Positions 8,293-15,673 of a stretch of 23,921 nt of DNA are shown piece by piece. How positions within the stretch are numbered: the first letter of the stretch is position 1; the number at the start of each line of letters is the position of its first letter. A program made the translations under genes and the position numbers. The notes below the pieces were generated by a model. It was given only the letters and a program-made list of their open reading frames with translations, did not search any database and was not told the DNA's origin. The stretch is from assembly GCA_049509915.1 (NCBI GenBank), contig JBEKZL010000105.1, forward strand, positions 1 to 23,921, in the 5' to 3' direction. This DNA comes from JBEKYD01 sp049509915. Lineage in GTDB: Bacteria; Acidobacteriota; Terriglobia; Bryobacterales; Bryobacteraceae.

Positions 8293-8505
8293 TTACTGCC
8301 CGGCTACTGTGCCGCCGCTGAAGCTGGCGGAACTCGCCGTGGCGCTCGCCATCTGCCAGATGCTGTGCAAACCACCTGTCACACCCAGAATAAGAAGCAA
8401 GCCAACTACCGCTATCCCAGCCGTAATCAAGCAGTACTCGGAGAGATTCTGCGCGTGTTCGTCCTTGAGAAAGTCTCCGATGCTCGCCTGGACCGATACG
8501 GCCAT
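8293..8505 (-). CDS. Flp/Fap-type pilin-like small protein
   Basis: The 70-residue protein has a charged leader (ASIGDFLKDEHAQ), the type IVb pilin core NLSEYCLITAGIAVVGLLLILGV, and a short small-residue tail rich in Ser, Ala and Gly. The Glu-Tyr pair 3 residues into the hydrophobic helix is the Flp signature. The Gly usually found at the prepilin-peptidase site is replaced (HAQNLSEY), so processing is uncertain. Flp pilins are inner-membrane proteins assembled by Tad machinery into adhesive fibres. No tad/cpa/rcp gene is in the window, so this is an orphan copy. The stop lies one base after the uxaC stop on the opposite strand, so the 3' ends converge with no room for a terminator. Confidence 0.78.
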   Translation of the reverse strand: MAVSVQASIGDFLKDEHAQNLSEYCLITAGIAVVGLLLILGVTGGLHSIWQMASATASSASFSGGTVAGQ

Positions 8506-8727
8506 ATCTCTATTTTTCCGCTCCGAGCCTTACGCGACTACTACCACTTTAGATATCGGTCATAGGCAAGTGACCGAGGCGCGAAGGGTCTTAGCTGCTA
8601 CCGCACCGGATTCTTATCCTTAGTTGGTTATCGAATGTTACCGATGTCCCGCTGACAAAGCGCCTGGTACTTATATGGTGCGGCGGCAAAGTGATTTCCG
8701 CAATGTTCTGGGGGACAGTTAGGATGA

Positions 8728-9587
8728 ATGCGACGGGATTTCTGGACACCGAGAGCCGGAGCGTATGTCTATTTGTTGGGTGCGTTCCTGGCTTGGTCGA
8801 TCTGGTCGGCGGCGGCGCCCGGGCGACCCTACAGCCTGGCTCTGGCGCCGCCGCTGTTCTATGCGATCTGCCGTTCCTACCGCATGTATGCGCGGCGCTG
8901 CGAGGAGAGCCGCGTGAACCGGGACGAGATCGAGGCTTTGCATTCCGCAACCATCGAAGCACTGTCGCTGCGCTCGATGCCAAAGACCCGGAGACTCGCG
9001 GCCATCTGGGCCGGGTCCGCATCTATGCGGTCGAACTGGCGCGGGAAATGGGTGTCCGCGGCCGGGAACTGGAGTGCTTACAGGCGGCCGCCTTGCTGCA
9101 CGACATCGGTAAACTCGCCCTGCCGGAGGGAATCTCTTTCAAGCCGGGCAAGCTTACGCCGGATGAATTCGAAAAGGTAAAGGCGCACCCATTGGTGGGC
9201 GCGGAGATTCTGGAGTGGGCCGGGTTGGATCCCATGGTGCCGGCTATCGTGCGTGCACACCATGAACGATGGGACGGCAGCGGGTATCCGGATGGGCTCG
9301 GCGGCGACCAGATCCCTCTGGGTGCCCAGATCCTTTCGGCGGTGGATGCGCTCGACGCCCTTTCGAGTGACCGCCGGTATCGAAAAGCTTTACCCCTGGG
9401 GGAGGCGATGCGCGAGGTCAGCGTCCATGCCGGCGCCAGTTTCGACCCCGAGGTGGTGGACCTACTGGCGCTGCGGTATGAGGAGTTGGAATGCAAGGTT
9501 GCCCGGCAAGCCTCGCCCGGCGCCGACCTCTCGCTGGATGTTCGCGTGGAGCGCGCCACGGAGCCCGCCGCCGGTAATAGTACTTAG
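8728..9587 (+). pseudogene. HD-GYP domain protein (cyclic-di-GMP phosphodiesterase type), frameshifted and short at the N-terminus
   Basis: The first frame (ATG 8728, AGGA just upstream) encodes two membrane segments (VYLLGAFLAWSIWS and LALAPPLFYAICRSYRMY), then a linker IEALHSATIEALSL. The homologous continuation ALDAKDPETRGHLGRV is in another frame. Adding one G between 8970 and 8971 restores LALDAKD, so a single-base deletion is apparent. The second frame then carries an intact HD-GYP domain: ALLHDIGKLALPE, GKLTPDEFEKVKAHP, HHERWDGSGYPDGL and AVDALDALSSDRRYR. HD-GYP domains hydrolyse c-di-GMP and bind two or three metals through these His and Asp residues. Relatives have a longer multi-helix membrane sensor, of which only the last two helices remain. 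The lesion may be a sequencing error or true inactivation. Confidence 0.75.
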
Positions 9588-9606
9588 TACTCTTACCTCG
9601 GTCTTC

Positions 9607-9621
9607 TCCGGCAACGCCGGA
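9607..9621. other. Short GC hairpin between the HD-GYP gene and the next gene
   Basis: TCCGGC (9607-9612) and GCCGGA (9616-9621) form a 6-bp stem with a 3-nt AAC loop. It is followed by AATATAAT rather than a T-run, so it is not a convincing intrinsic terminator. Confidence 0.3.
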
Positions 9622-9654
9622 ATATAATCGAGTAAGCAGGTCGGATACAAACTA

Positions 9655-10335
9655 ATGGAATCGCCGAACCAGCCGGAGCATCGCCGGAGTAACATGCCAC
9701 TCGAAAGCTCGCCGCGGGGAGTCTCGCCGGAGGACGCCGTTACCTGGGACCTTCCTCCGTTGATTCTTCACCCATTTAATGAACGGGTATCTCCCCAATC
9801 GCTGCTCGATAACTCCAGAGCCGCGTTGATGCTCACTGGCCTGTTACCGGCCGACGGGTCCGACGAGGAGACCTTGAAATCCAGAGTGCTAGCCGGCCGC
9901 TACACCGAGCTCCGCATGCTGTTCTTTCTCGGCAAGGATCTGTTCCGCTGGATCGATCAGTGCGTGGAAAGTTGCAACCGTCCGCCGGTGCACGGCGGAA
10001 CGCCGCTCCAACCCCAGCGGCTGGCTCGCGTCCTCGTCTCCGAAACTCCCGCACCGGTACGCGACAAGCTGATTCAGTGGGGAGTGGTCGATTACGCGGC
10101 TATTTTCAGGCGCGCTATCGGCCTCCACTGCCTGTTCACCGAACCGCCGGTGGCGGCACTGTTGGGCGTGGAGTTTCTCTCGAACTATCATCGTTACACC
10201 GACGCGCTTTACCGCACATTCCTCGAATCCGCGTCGGAGGATCCGCCCGCCGAACCCGGCCAGTATCGTTTCCAAATCTACGCCTCGGGGGAATACTCGC
10301 GACTGCTCGAATCCGAGTGGGATGCATCGCAATAG
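9655..10335 (+). CDS. Unrecognised soluble protein, 226 residues
   Basis: I do not recognise this protein. It has no signal peptide or transmembrane helix. The centre has a helical region (RYTELRMLFFLGKDLFRWIDQCVESC) and the later part is moderately hydrophobic (YAAIFRRAIGLHCLFTEPPVAALLGVEFLSNYHRY). Codon use is like its neighbours and the frame is open throughout, supporting a real gene. The start is uncertain: ATG 9655 has no clear Shine-Dalgarno, while ATG 9694 has GGAG 4 nt upstream and would give 213 residues. The gene lies 67 bp after the HD-GYP gene on the same strand, so the two may be co-transcribed. No function is proposed. Confidence 0.65.
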   Translation: MESPNQPEHRRSNMPLESSPRGVSPEDAVTWDLPPLILHPFNERVSPQSLLDNSRAALMLTGLLPADGSDEETLKSRVLAGRYTELRMLFFLGKDLFRWIDQCVESCNRPPVHGGTPLQPQRLARVLVSETPAPVRDKLIQWGVVDYAAIFRRAIGLHCLFTEPPVAALLGVEFLSNYHRYTDALYRTFLESASEDPPAEPGQYRFQIYASGEYSRLLESEWDASQ

Positions 10336-10384
10336 CCGTGCAAAGGAATTGTCGTGAAATAACCATGCCAAATCCTGGAGCGCA

Positions 10385-10502
10385 GCGTGGCGCACGCACT
10401 CGTGCGTGCCGTGTCGAGACCCTTCTCGACACCCGCTCGCGTAGGGTGCGCCGAGCGTCGGCAAAAGTGCCGACGCGGCACGCACGAGTGCGTACGCCAC
10501 GC
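10385..10502. repeat. 118-bp palindromic element with two internal hairpins
   Basis: A 27-bp left arm (10385-10411) and right arm (10476-10502) are inverted copies with one mismatch. Each arm contains GCACGCAC/GTGCGTGC-type self-complementarity. Between them lie two further hairpins: GTGTCGAG/CTCGACAC (10411-10418 with 10425-10432) and GCGTCGGC/GCCGACGC (10455-10462 with 10469-10476). The whole could fold as a three- or four-way cruciform. It has no coding capacity of its own. Short frames read through it (for example GTHECVRHA) look like spurious peptides of the kind predicted repeatedly in Solibacter-type genomes, which suggests a dispersed REP/MITE-like family. That last point is from memory and needs a genome search. 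Confidence 0.8.
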
Positions 10503-10576
10503 CGAACCGGCACAGTTATTTCTTGACGGGTACAAACTGCTATCGTGGCGCAGGCCCTTTCGCCTGCGGTGCTGGG

Positions 10577-10620
10577 ATTTCGAACTCCCGAGATCGTGGA
10601 ATTTTTGCTGAGCCAGCGTT
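10577..10620 (+). repeat. Partial copy C of the dispersed intergenic repeat
   Basis: A block with CGAACTCCCGAGATCGTGG followed by TGAGCCAGCGTT matches the 5' portion of copies A (12428-12762) and B (14261-14618). These share the pattern CCGAACTCCNGAGNTCGTGGA...TGAGCC. Downstream the match fades into other GC-rich palindromic sequence (10621-10700). Confidence 0.55.
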
Positions 10621-10704
10621 AGGAGTTTGTGGGGCAGCCCCTGGGCCTCCGGGCCCGGATCGGGAGGTCGGAGTTTCGTCTCGGCACTCCCTCGACCAAG
10701 GCTC

Positions 10705-12275
10705 CTACTGCTCGCGCTCGTTTGCCAGCCTTGTTTCGAGTGCGGCCAGCCGGGATTCGAGGAGGCGGATTTGCTCTTGGGCCGATTCAAGCTGCTGGTG
10801 ATCCGATTCATGCCGGCGGTGAAGTTTCTGAAGCTCATTCAGCAGCATGGGCGTTAGTTTTTGATACTGAACCGTCTCCACCTGCCCGTCCTTTCCACCA
10901 AGTTTCGGATAGACCTCCGCCACTTCCTCGGCAATCAGGCCGTAATCGAGCGGCTTGGAGCCATCGGCATAGGCCTTCTTGTAGCGAAAGGTAACCGGGC
11001 GCAACTCGAGCAGGTCTCCGGAGGCGTCGCCCATGTCGGCGATATCTTCTTTGTATCGGAGCGAGGAGCTTACGGTGCCGAGCTGGCCGTTGCCGTCGAC
11101 GACGACATTCACGGCGCCCGACAGGCCGATGGTGACACCATTTACTCCAGCGGCGAAGAACGAGGTCTGCAGGCCGGGGGTTCCGATGCGGATGGTACCG
11201 GCGTCGCTGATTGTGCCCTGGCTGCCTATGTGGATGTTGTAGTTGCTCCCACGTGGGACAAGGTTGCCCGCCTGGGGCCCGATGGCAATGTTGTAGCTCC
11301 CGGTGGTATTGTAAAACAGCGCAGAGAAGCCGCTGGCCGTGTTGTAGCTACCGGTGGTGTTGCTCGCCAGCGCGGACGCCCCGCTAGCCGTGTTGTAGCT
11401 ACCGGTGGTGTTGCTCAGCAGCGCGTTGGAGCCGCTGGCCATGTTGGCGTACCCGGTGGTGTTGCCCAGCAGTGCACTGACACCGGCGGCGGTGTTGTCA
11501 TACCCGCTGGTGTTGCTCGCCAGCGCGGCGAAACCGTTGGCCGTGTTGGAGTTCCCGGTGGTATTGTAAGCCAGCGCGTCAACGCCGGTGGCCGTGTTGT
11601 TATACCCGGAGGTGTTGGCCAGCATCGTGTTGTTACCGGTAGCCGTGTTGGCGTTCCCGGTGGTATTGTCCTGCAGCGCGCCGACGCCGGCGCCGTGTTG
11701 GAGTCCCCGCTGATGTTTGACGCCAACGCTCCCGCCCCGATGACGGTATTGTTATTCACGTCGGTCGGCGCGGCGTAGAATCCATTCATGTCGATGACGA
11801 CATCCGTGGCGGGGGGGCCGGAGTTATACACGCTCACCCCACCGTAGGGGCTCCCAGCCGGAACGATGGCCGAGTTGGCCGCGATTGAACCTTGCATGTC
11901 ATTTAAGGTTGAAACGAATGGTTGCGCCGCGCCGGACGGCCAGAGCGTGACATAGTCGACTGCGCCCGCGTGAGGGACCGCCGTCAGGTTCAGCGAGTAG
12001 GCTTGGGCGATGGAGGGAATCGTGCCGCAGGGGGCCGGTGAGGTATTGGTGCTGGCCTCGGTCGTGGATTGCACCGGGATGGTCAGAGTTCCCCCGGCCG
12101 CGATGGACGGCCCCGAAAAAGGCTCGATCCCGTTGAATCCGGCGGCCGAGCCCCTGGTATCCACCAGGCGGCAGGGCGTGACGGCCACGAAAGTGAGGGC
12201 GGTGTTGGATAGGGCGGTCGGAGAAAGTAGGAACTGCGGCGCGGCTTTCTGGGACGGGGCTTTCGCGCCTTGAGG
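10705..12275 (-). pseudogene. Surface protein with YadA-like head repeats and C-terminal S74 peptidase/chaperone domain, frameshifted and 5'-truncated
   Basis: On minus, the N-terminal frame carries a domain beginning FVAVTPCRLVDTRG and ending VVIDMNGFYAAP, seen in large secreted proteins of Acidobacteria. Then come 17-residue repeats of the type NTTGSYNTASGxSALxx, like YadA/Hep_Hag head repeats. The C-terminus has the intramolecular-chaperone domain SSLRYKEDI, YGLIAEEVAEVYP and a coiled-coil end; S74 domains trimerise fibres and self-cleave before their Ser. The repeats change frame at about 11689-11693: adding one base in the GGCGCC run restores the 17-residue periodicity. The frame is open upstream only to a stop at 12276-12278, with no ATG before GTG 12188 and no signal peptide, so the 5' end is missing. 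The gene is therefore probably broken at two places, although the frameshift could be an assembly error. Confidence 0.75.
11278..11717 (-). repeat. 51-bp tandem repeat (17-residue units) inside the S74 protein
   Basis: Eight 17-residue units plus a partial one follow N-T/I-T/S-G-x-x-N-T-A-x-G-x-x-A-L-x-x. The DNA period is 51 bp, and neighbouring units such as those around 11330-11440 are nearly identical. One unit is one base short (near 11690), producing the frame change. These are coding repeats of a fibre head, not CRISPR. Confidence 0.85.
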
Positions 12276-12427
12276 CTAGCCAGCGCTACTCGCCGGCCTG
12301 CGCCTGGCGGCAGTGGTGGGTCAGCGTGCCCGGCCATGACAGCATAGCATGCCGGCCGGGGCATTGGCCGGCCGTCTCGGGGGTGGGTAACCGAAATGGG
12401 AATTTGGCGGTTAATACTGTTGACTTA

Positions 12428-12762
12428 AGCAAGAAGGGCAGAGACGACTCTCCGAACTCCTGAGGTCGTGGAAATTGGGGTGAGCCGGGTTCGAACTCGT
12501 CGGCGCACGGCCGGGCTGGCGCCCGGCTGGACCCGGCCAGAGGGCGCCCCATAATCGATCCGCAGGTTGGCAACCTGCCCCGCATAGCAGCAGAGCCGCA
12601 ACCGAAGCCCGGCAGCCGAGGGGCAGCGTCACGCGAAAACGCCGATCCAGAAAAGCAGCCATTTGCGGCGCAGGCCACGGAAAACGATGGTCTGCCTCAC
12701 AACAAAATCGTCGCGAGGCACGAAGAGACTCACCGATAGTAGTACAGAAAATGGGTCACCTC
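12428..12762 (+). repeat. Copy A of a ~350-bp dispersed repeat, upstream of the LarA homologue
   Basis: Copy A shares with copy B (14261-14618) the ordered blocks CTCCGAACTCC, TGAGCC, a 25-bp identical GC palindrome (12507-12531 and 14344-14368), TCCGCAGGTTG.CAACCTGCCCC, GCAGAGCCGCAACC-like, AAAACGATGGTCTGCC (12681-12696 and 14528-14543), and a final GGGTCAC. Both copies have the same orientation and bracket the LarA-type gene. Several blocks are self-complementary (CCGGGC..GCCCGG; CAGGTTG.CAACCTG). No transposase frame is present. Confidence 0.75.
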
Positions 12763-12903
12763 ATTTTCCTTCAGGGCGCGAAATGCCAGGGGCGACATCG
12801 GGAGTTCGGGCTCTTGGCTCAGCAGGCTGGACAGCCCGCGCCACGAGTCAAGTGAACAGCACCGGTTCCTTGCGCGCCCAATCCCGGTTAAAATGAAATC
12901 GCT

Positions 12904-14181
12904 ATGCAACTGCCGCGCTTGATGATTGTCCGTCAGAAGTTTCCCGACCGGCGCATTGCCGACGTAAGCGGCGAAGTCCGCCGTCAGTTGTCCACCGCCG
13001 GCTTTGCCTCACGCCTGAAACCCGGGTCGCGGGTGGCGATCGGCGTGGGCAGCCGCGGAATTCATAACATCGCCACGATCATTCGCAACGTGGTCGCGTA
13101 CTGGAAAAACGCCGGCATGGAGCCGTTCCTGTTTCCGGCCATGGGCAGCCACGGAGCCGCCTCGGCCGCCGGGCAGGCCGACGTGCTGGCCCACTATGGG
13201 ATTACCGAATCGGAAATGGGATGCCGCATCATCAGCCAACTGGAGGTGGTATCGCTGGGCGAGACTGCCGACGGCATCGAAGCATTCATGGACCGGGCGG
13301 CTTACGAATCGGACGGGGTCATGCTGGTGGGCCGCATCAAATGGCACACGGATTTTGCGGGCAAGATCGAAAGCGGTCTCTTCAAGATGATGGCGATCGG
13401 CCTTGGCAAGTTCGCCGGCGCCCAGCGCTACCACGCCTACGCTTACAGGCTGGGCCTGGAACATGTGATCCGCACGATCGGACGCCAGGTGCTCGCCTCC
13501 GGCAAGATTTTGGGCGGGCTCGCCGTCATGGAAGATGCCTGGCACAATACGGCCAGGTTGGACGCAGTGCCGGTGGAGGCGATGGAGCGGCGCGAGGAAG
13601 AGAACCTGGCGCTGGTGAAATCCTGGATGGCGCGGATTCCGGTCGACGCCGATATTCTGATTCTGGACGAAATCGGCAAGAATATTTCCGGCGCGGGGTT
13701 TGACACCAAGGTGGCCAACCGCGACCCCATGGGCGCCTACAACCCTTGGCCGAATACGCCCCGCTTCGAGCGTATCTTTCTGCGCGACCTGAGCGAACTG
13801 ACCTATAACAGCGGCGTGGGCCTGGGCATGGCCGACGTGGTCACCGACCGACTGGTGAACCGCATCGATTGGGAACCCACCTGGATCAACTCCCTTACCG
13901 CCAATACGCCCGCCGCTATTCGCACGCCCATCCATTTCCCCACCGATCGGGAATGCCTGGAGCGGATCGTGCCCACTGTCGGCAAACTGGATCTGAGCCA
14001 GGTCACCTTCGCCTGGATTCGGAATACGATGGAACTCGGCCGCCTGGCCATCAGCGAAAATCTGCGGCCCGCCATTGAAACCAACCCGCTGGCGGAAATC
14101 GAGGCCGTGGTGGAGTTCGAGTTCGACGGCGCCGAGAACCTGGTGAGCCCATTCGCTCCGGTGCTGGAGACCGCCGGCTAG
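12904..14181 (+). CDS. LarA-type (lactate racemase N-terminal / DUF2088) nickel-pincer isomerase homologue
   Basis: The 425-residue protein belongs to the LarA superfamily, whose members racemise or epimerise 2-hydroxy acids using a nickel-pincer nucleotide. Visible family features are AMGSHGAAS with H83, RIKWHTDFAGKIESG with K146 and H148, SGLFKMMAIGLGK with K161, and RYH with H177. These correspond in order to the His, His, Lys and His active-site positions of LarA. The usual D-x-T-R-P loop is replaced by GSRGIHN (R51), which marks a divergent subgroup, so lactate itself is not a safe substrate; a sugar acid or other hydroxy acid is possible. No larB, larC or larE cofactor genes are in the window. 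The 5' side has no clear Shine-Dalgarno. The gene is bracketed by direct copies A and B of a dispersed repeat and faces a GntR regulator convergently. Confidence 0.85.
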   Translation: MQLPRLMIVRQKFPDRRIADVSGEVRRQLSTAGFASRLKPGSRVAIGVGSRGIHNIATIIRNVVAYWKNAGMEPFLFPAMGSHGAASAAGQADVLAHYGITESEMGCRIISQLEVVSLGETADGIEAFMDRAAYESDGVMLVGRIKWHTDFAGKIESGLFKMMAIGLGKFAGAQRYHAYAYRLGLEHVIRTIGRQVLASGKILGGLAVMEDAWHNTARLDAVPVEAMERREEENLALVKSWMARIPVDADILILDEIGKNISGAGFDTKVANRDPMGAYNPWPNTPRFERIFLRDLSELTYNSGVGLGMADVVTDRLVNRIDWEPTWINSLTANTPAAIRTPIHFPTDRECLERIVPTVGKLDLSQVTFAWIRNTMELGRLAISENLRPAIETNPLAEIEAVVEFEFDGAENLVSPFAPVLETAG

Positions 14182-14260
14182 CGGGGCGGCTGGGAGGCAG
14201 GCCGGCGGGATGATGGGACAGATCATCGTTTCGTGGTCTGTCGGCGTGTCGCCCTGCCGT

Positions 14261-14618
14261 GACGGCAAGAAAAGCCGAGAGGAATCTCCGAACTCCGGAA
14301 GTTGTGGAGTTTGGGTTGAGCCAAGTTTCGAATTTGCCAGCGAACGGCCGGGCTGGCGCCCGGCTGGACCGGTTGAAAACCGGTCCGCAGGTTGACAACC
14401 TGCCCCACAGGGCGGCGGAGCCGCAACCAAGTCCATTCGTGGAATCGCCTGAACCGGGCCGCCAAGGGGCGCCGGGATGCGAAAACGCCGGCTGCGCGAG
14501 AGCAGCCAATTGCGGGGCAGACCACGAAAAACGATGGTCTGCCCGGTCTGCCCCACGGTCGAATCATCGCGGGCCGCGAAGGGATTGGCAGGCTGTAATA
14601 CAAAAACTGGGTCACTTC
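14261..14618 (+). repeat. Copy B of the ~350-bp dispersed repeat, downstream of the LarA homologue
   Basis: This is a direct repeat of copy A with the same order of blocks. It carries an extra palindromic segment (ACCGGTTGAAAACCGGT, 14366-14384) where copy A has a different one. It fills most of the 463-bp gap between the LarA homologue and the regulator. Shared and variable blocks suggest old copies of a non-autonomous element. Confidence 0.75.
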
Positions 14619-14644
14619 AGGAGCGGGGAAATGGACAGCCTGCG

Positions 14645-15458
14645 CTACGGCTCGGGTGAGCCAGGGCGGCTTATTTTCCGCGGGCCACCCTGGGCGGCGT
14701 AGCGAACGCCCTGGTGCCCGCTATCCACGGCCAGGTCGAGCACGATGTTATAGCGGTCTCCGCGCATCACGCTGGTCACGAATTCGAATGGCCTGCCATT
14801 GGCCAGGAAGGTAATGCGTTCGGCGGCGAATACAGGTGCGCCGGGGGAAATGCGCAGCAGTTTAGCGGCGGCGTGGTCCGCCACGCTGGCGATATAGGTT
14901 TCCCGTGCGCGCACCGGGCAAAGCCCGCGGCTGCGCAGCACGTCGTACAGGGAACGGTCCTCAAAACTCTCGTTTTCGAGACCCGGCGCCAGGGCGCTCG
15001 GCAGATGGGCGGTCTGAACACCCATCGGCTCGCCGTCGGCCAGGCGAAGGCGCTTCAGCCGCACCACGTTTTCCGCCGGTTCCCAGTTCGAGCGGCCCGG
15101 CGATGGCTACGTCCGCCTTGATCACGTCGATCTTCAGAACCTTGGTGGCCGGCGTCAGGTGCCGCCGCTCGATCTCTTCGCTGAAGCCGAGCAGTTCGTG
15201 CGGTCTCTGATCCAGCTTTAATCTCGACACGAAAGTGCCGCGGCCCTGCTCGCGCCGGACATAGCCATGGTTGGCCAGCTCGTGCAGGGCCAGCCGGACG
15301 GTAATTTTACTTACGGCAAAGCATTGAGCCAATTGCCCTTCGTTGGGAAGTTGCTGGCCCGCCTGGTACTCGCCGCTCTCAATCACCCGCCGCAAAACGC
15401 ACTCCAACTGGTGGTAGAGCGGCGCCGGCAAATTCTTATCGAGCGAACCCATTGACAT
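14645..15458 (-). pseudogene. GntR-family (HutC/UTRA) transcriptional regulator, frameshifted
   Basis: The N-terminal frame (MSMGSLDKNLPAPLYHQLE, then LPNEGQLAQCFAVSKITVRLALHELANHGYVRREQGRGTFV) is a winged-helix GntR DNA-binding domain. The second frame (VVRLKRLRLADGEPMGVQTAHLP, later LLRISPGAPVFAAERITF) is the UTRA effector domain, which usually binds a small sugar or amino-acid derivative. The frames part within a CCC run at 15082-15084. Removing one C gives a continuous PLELEPAENVVRLKRL, so a +1 insertion is apparent. With that correction the protein has the normal length of about 270 residues. Three in-frame ATGs (15467, 15458, 15452) compete and none has a good Shine-Dalgarno. It is divergent from the TonB-receptor pseudogene, which it may once have controlled. 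The lesion may be an assembly error. Confidence 0.75.
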
Positions 15459-15471
15459 TATAATCATATAA
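15458..15471. promoter_or_regulatory. AT-rich palindrome at the GntR start, possible operator
   Basis: TTATAATCATATAA is a 14-bp inverted repeat (TTATA..TATAA arms with a 4-nt centre) in a GC-rich background. It overlaps the start codons of the GntR gene and lies about 200 bp before the divergent TonB receptor. HutC-type GntR proteins often bind short AT-rich palindromes near their own start, so autoregulation is a reasonable inference. TTGACT on minus (complement at 15492-15497) could be part of the promoter. Confidence 0.35.
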
Positions 15472-15673
15472 CTGCATACTCTTATTCGTCTAGTCAAGGT
15501 CTTTTGAATCGTAAGCGGTGCCCTGTCGCACGGAGATCGGAGCTTGGCGTGCGCTTCAGCGCGCCTTGCGGAGGTCGAGAACGGGGAAGAAAAATCCACA
15601 CATGAAAGCATGGCCGCGAGCCTTTCCGGATGCCGGATTTGGGGCCGCGGATTACTGGCTGAAAGGGGTCGGT

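Noticed and set aside
10136..10526. Small frames through the palindromic element
   Set aside because: They give low-complexity Arg/His-rich peptides dictated by the inverted repeat, with no start signals.
11278..11717. Possible CRISPR array
   Set aside because: The repeats are contiguous 51-bp coding units with no unique spacers, and no cas gene is nearby.
10861..11778. 305-residue plus-strand frame rich in GVARQR-type repeats
   Set aside because: It is the antisense reading of the 51-bp coding repeats of the S74 protein; the repeat-like peptide is a by-product.
12286..12678. Minus-strand frame of 130 residues upstream of the S74 pseudogene
   Set aside because: It lies almost entirely in repeat copy A and resembles other repeat-derived frames (EFGESSLPFLL-like). 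It is not a protein family.
13009..14556. 515-residue minus-strand frame opposite the LarA homologue
   Set aside because: It is an antisense frame created by GC-rich codons. It has no family motif and runs into the flanking repeat, while the plus strand has a clear LarA-type protein.
12428..14618. Composite transposon around the LarA gene
   Set aside because: The bracketing repeats contain no transposase frame and no clear terminal inverted repeats, so only a repeat-bracketed gene is claimed.
15518..15673. Upstream start for the TonB receptor
   Set aside because: The extra residues are not signal-like. ATG 15674 has a Shine-Dalgarno and is followed directly by a signal peptide.
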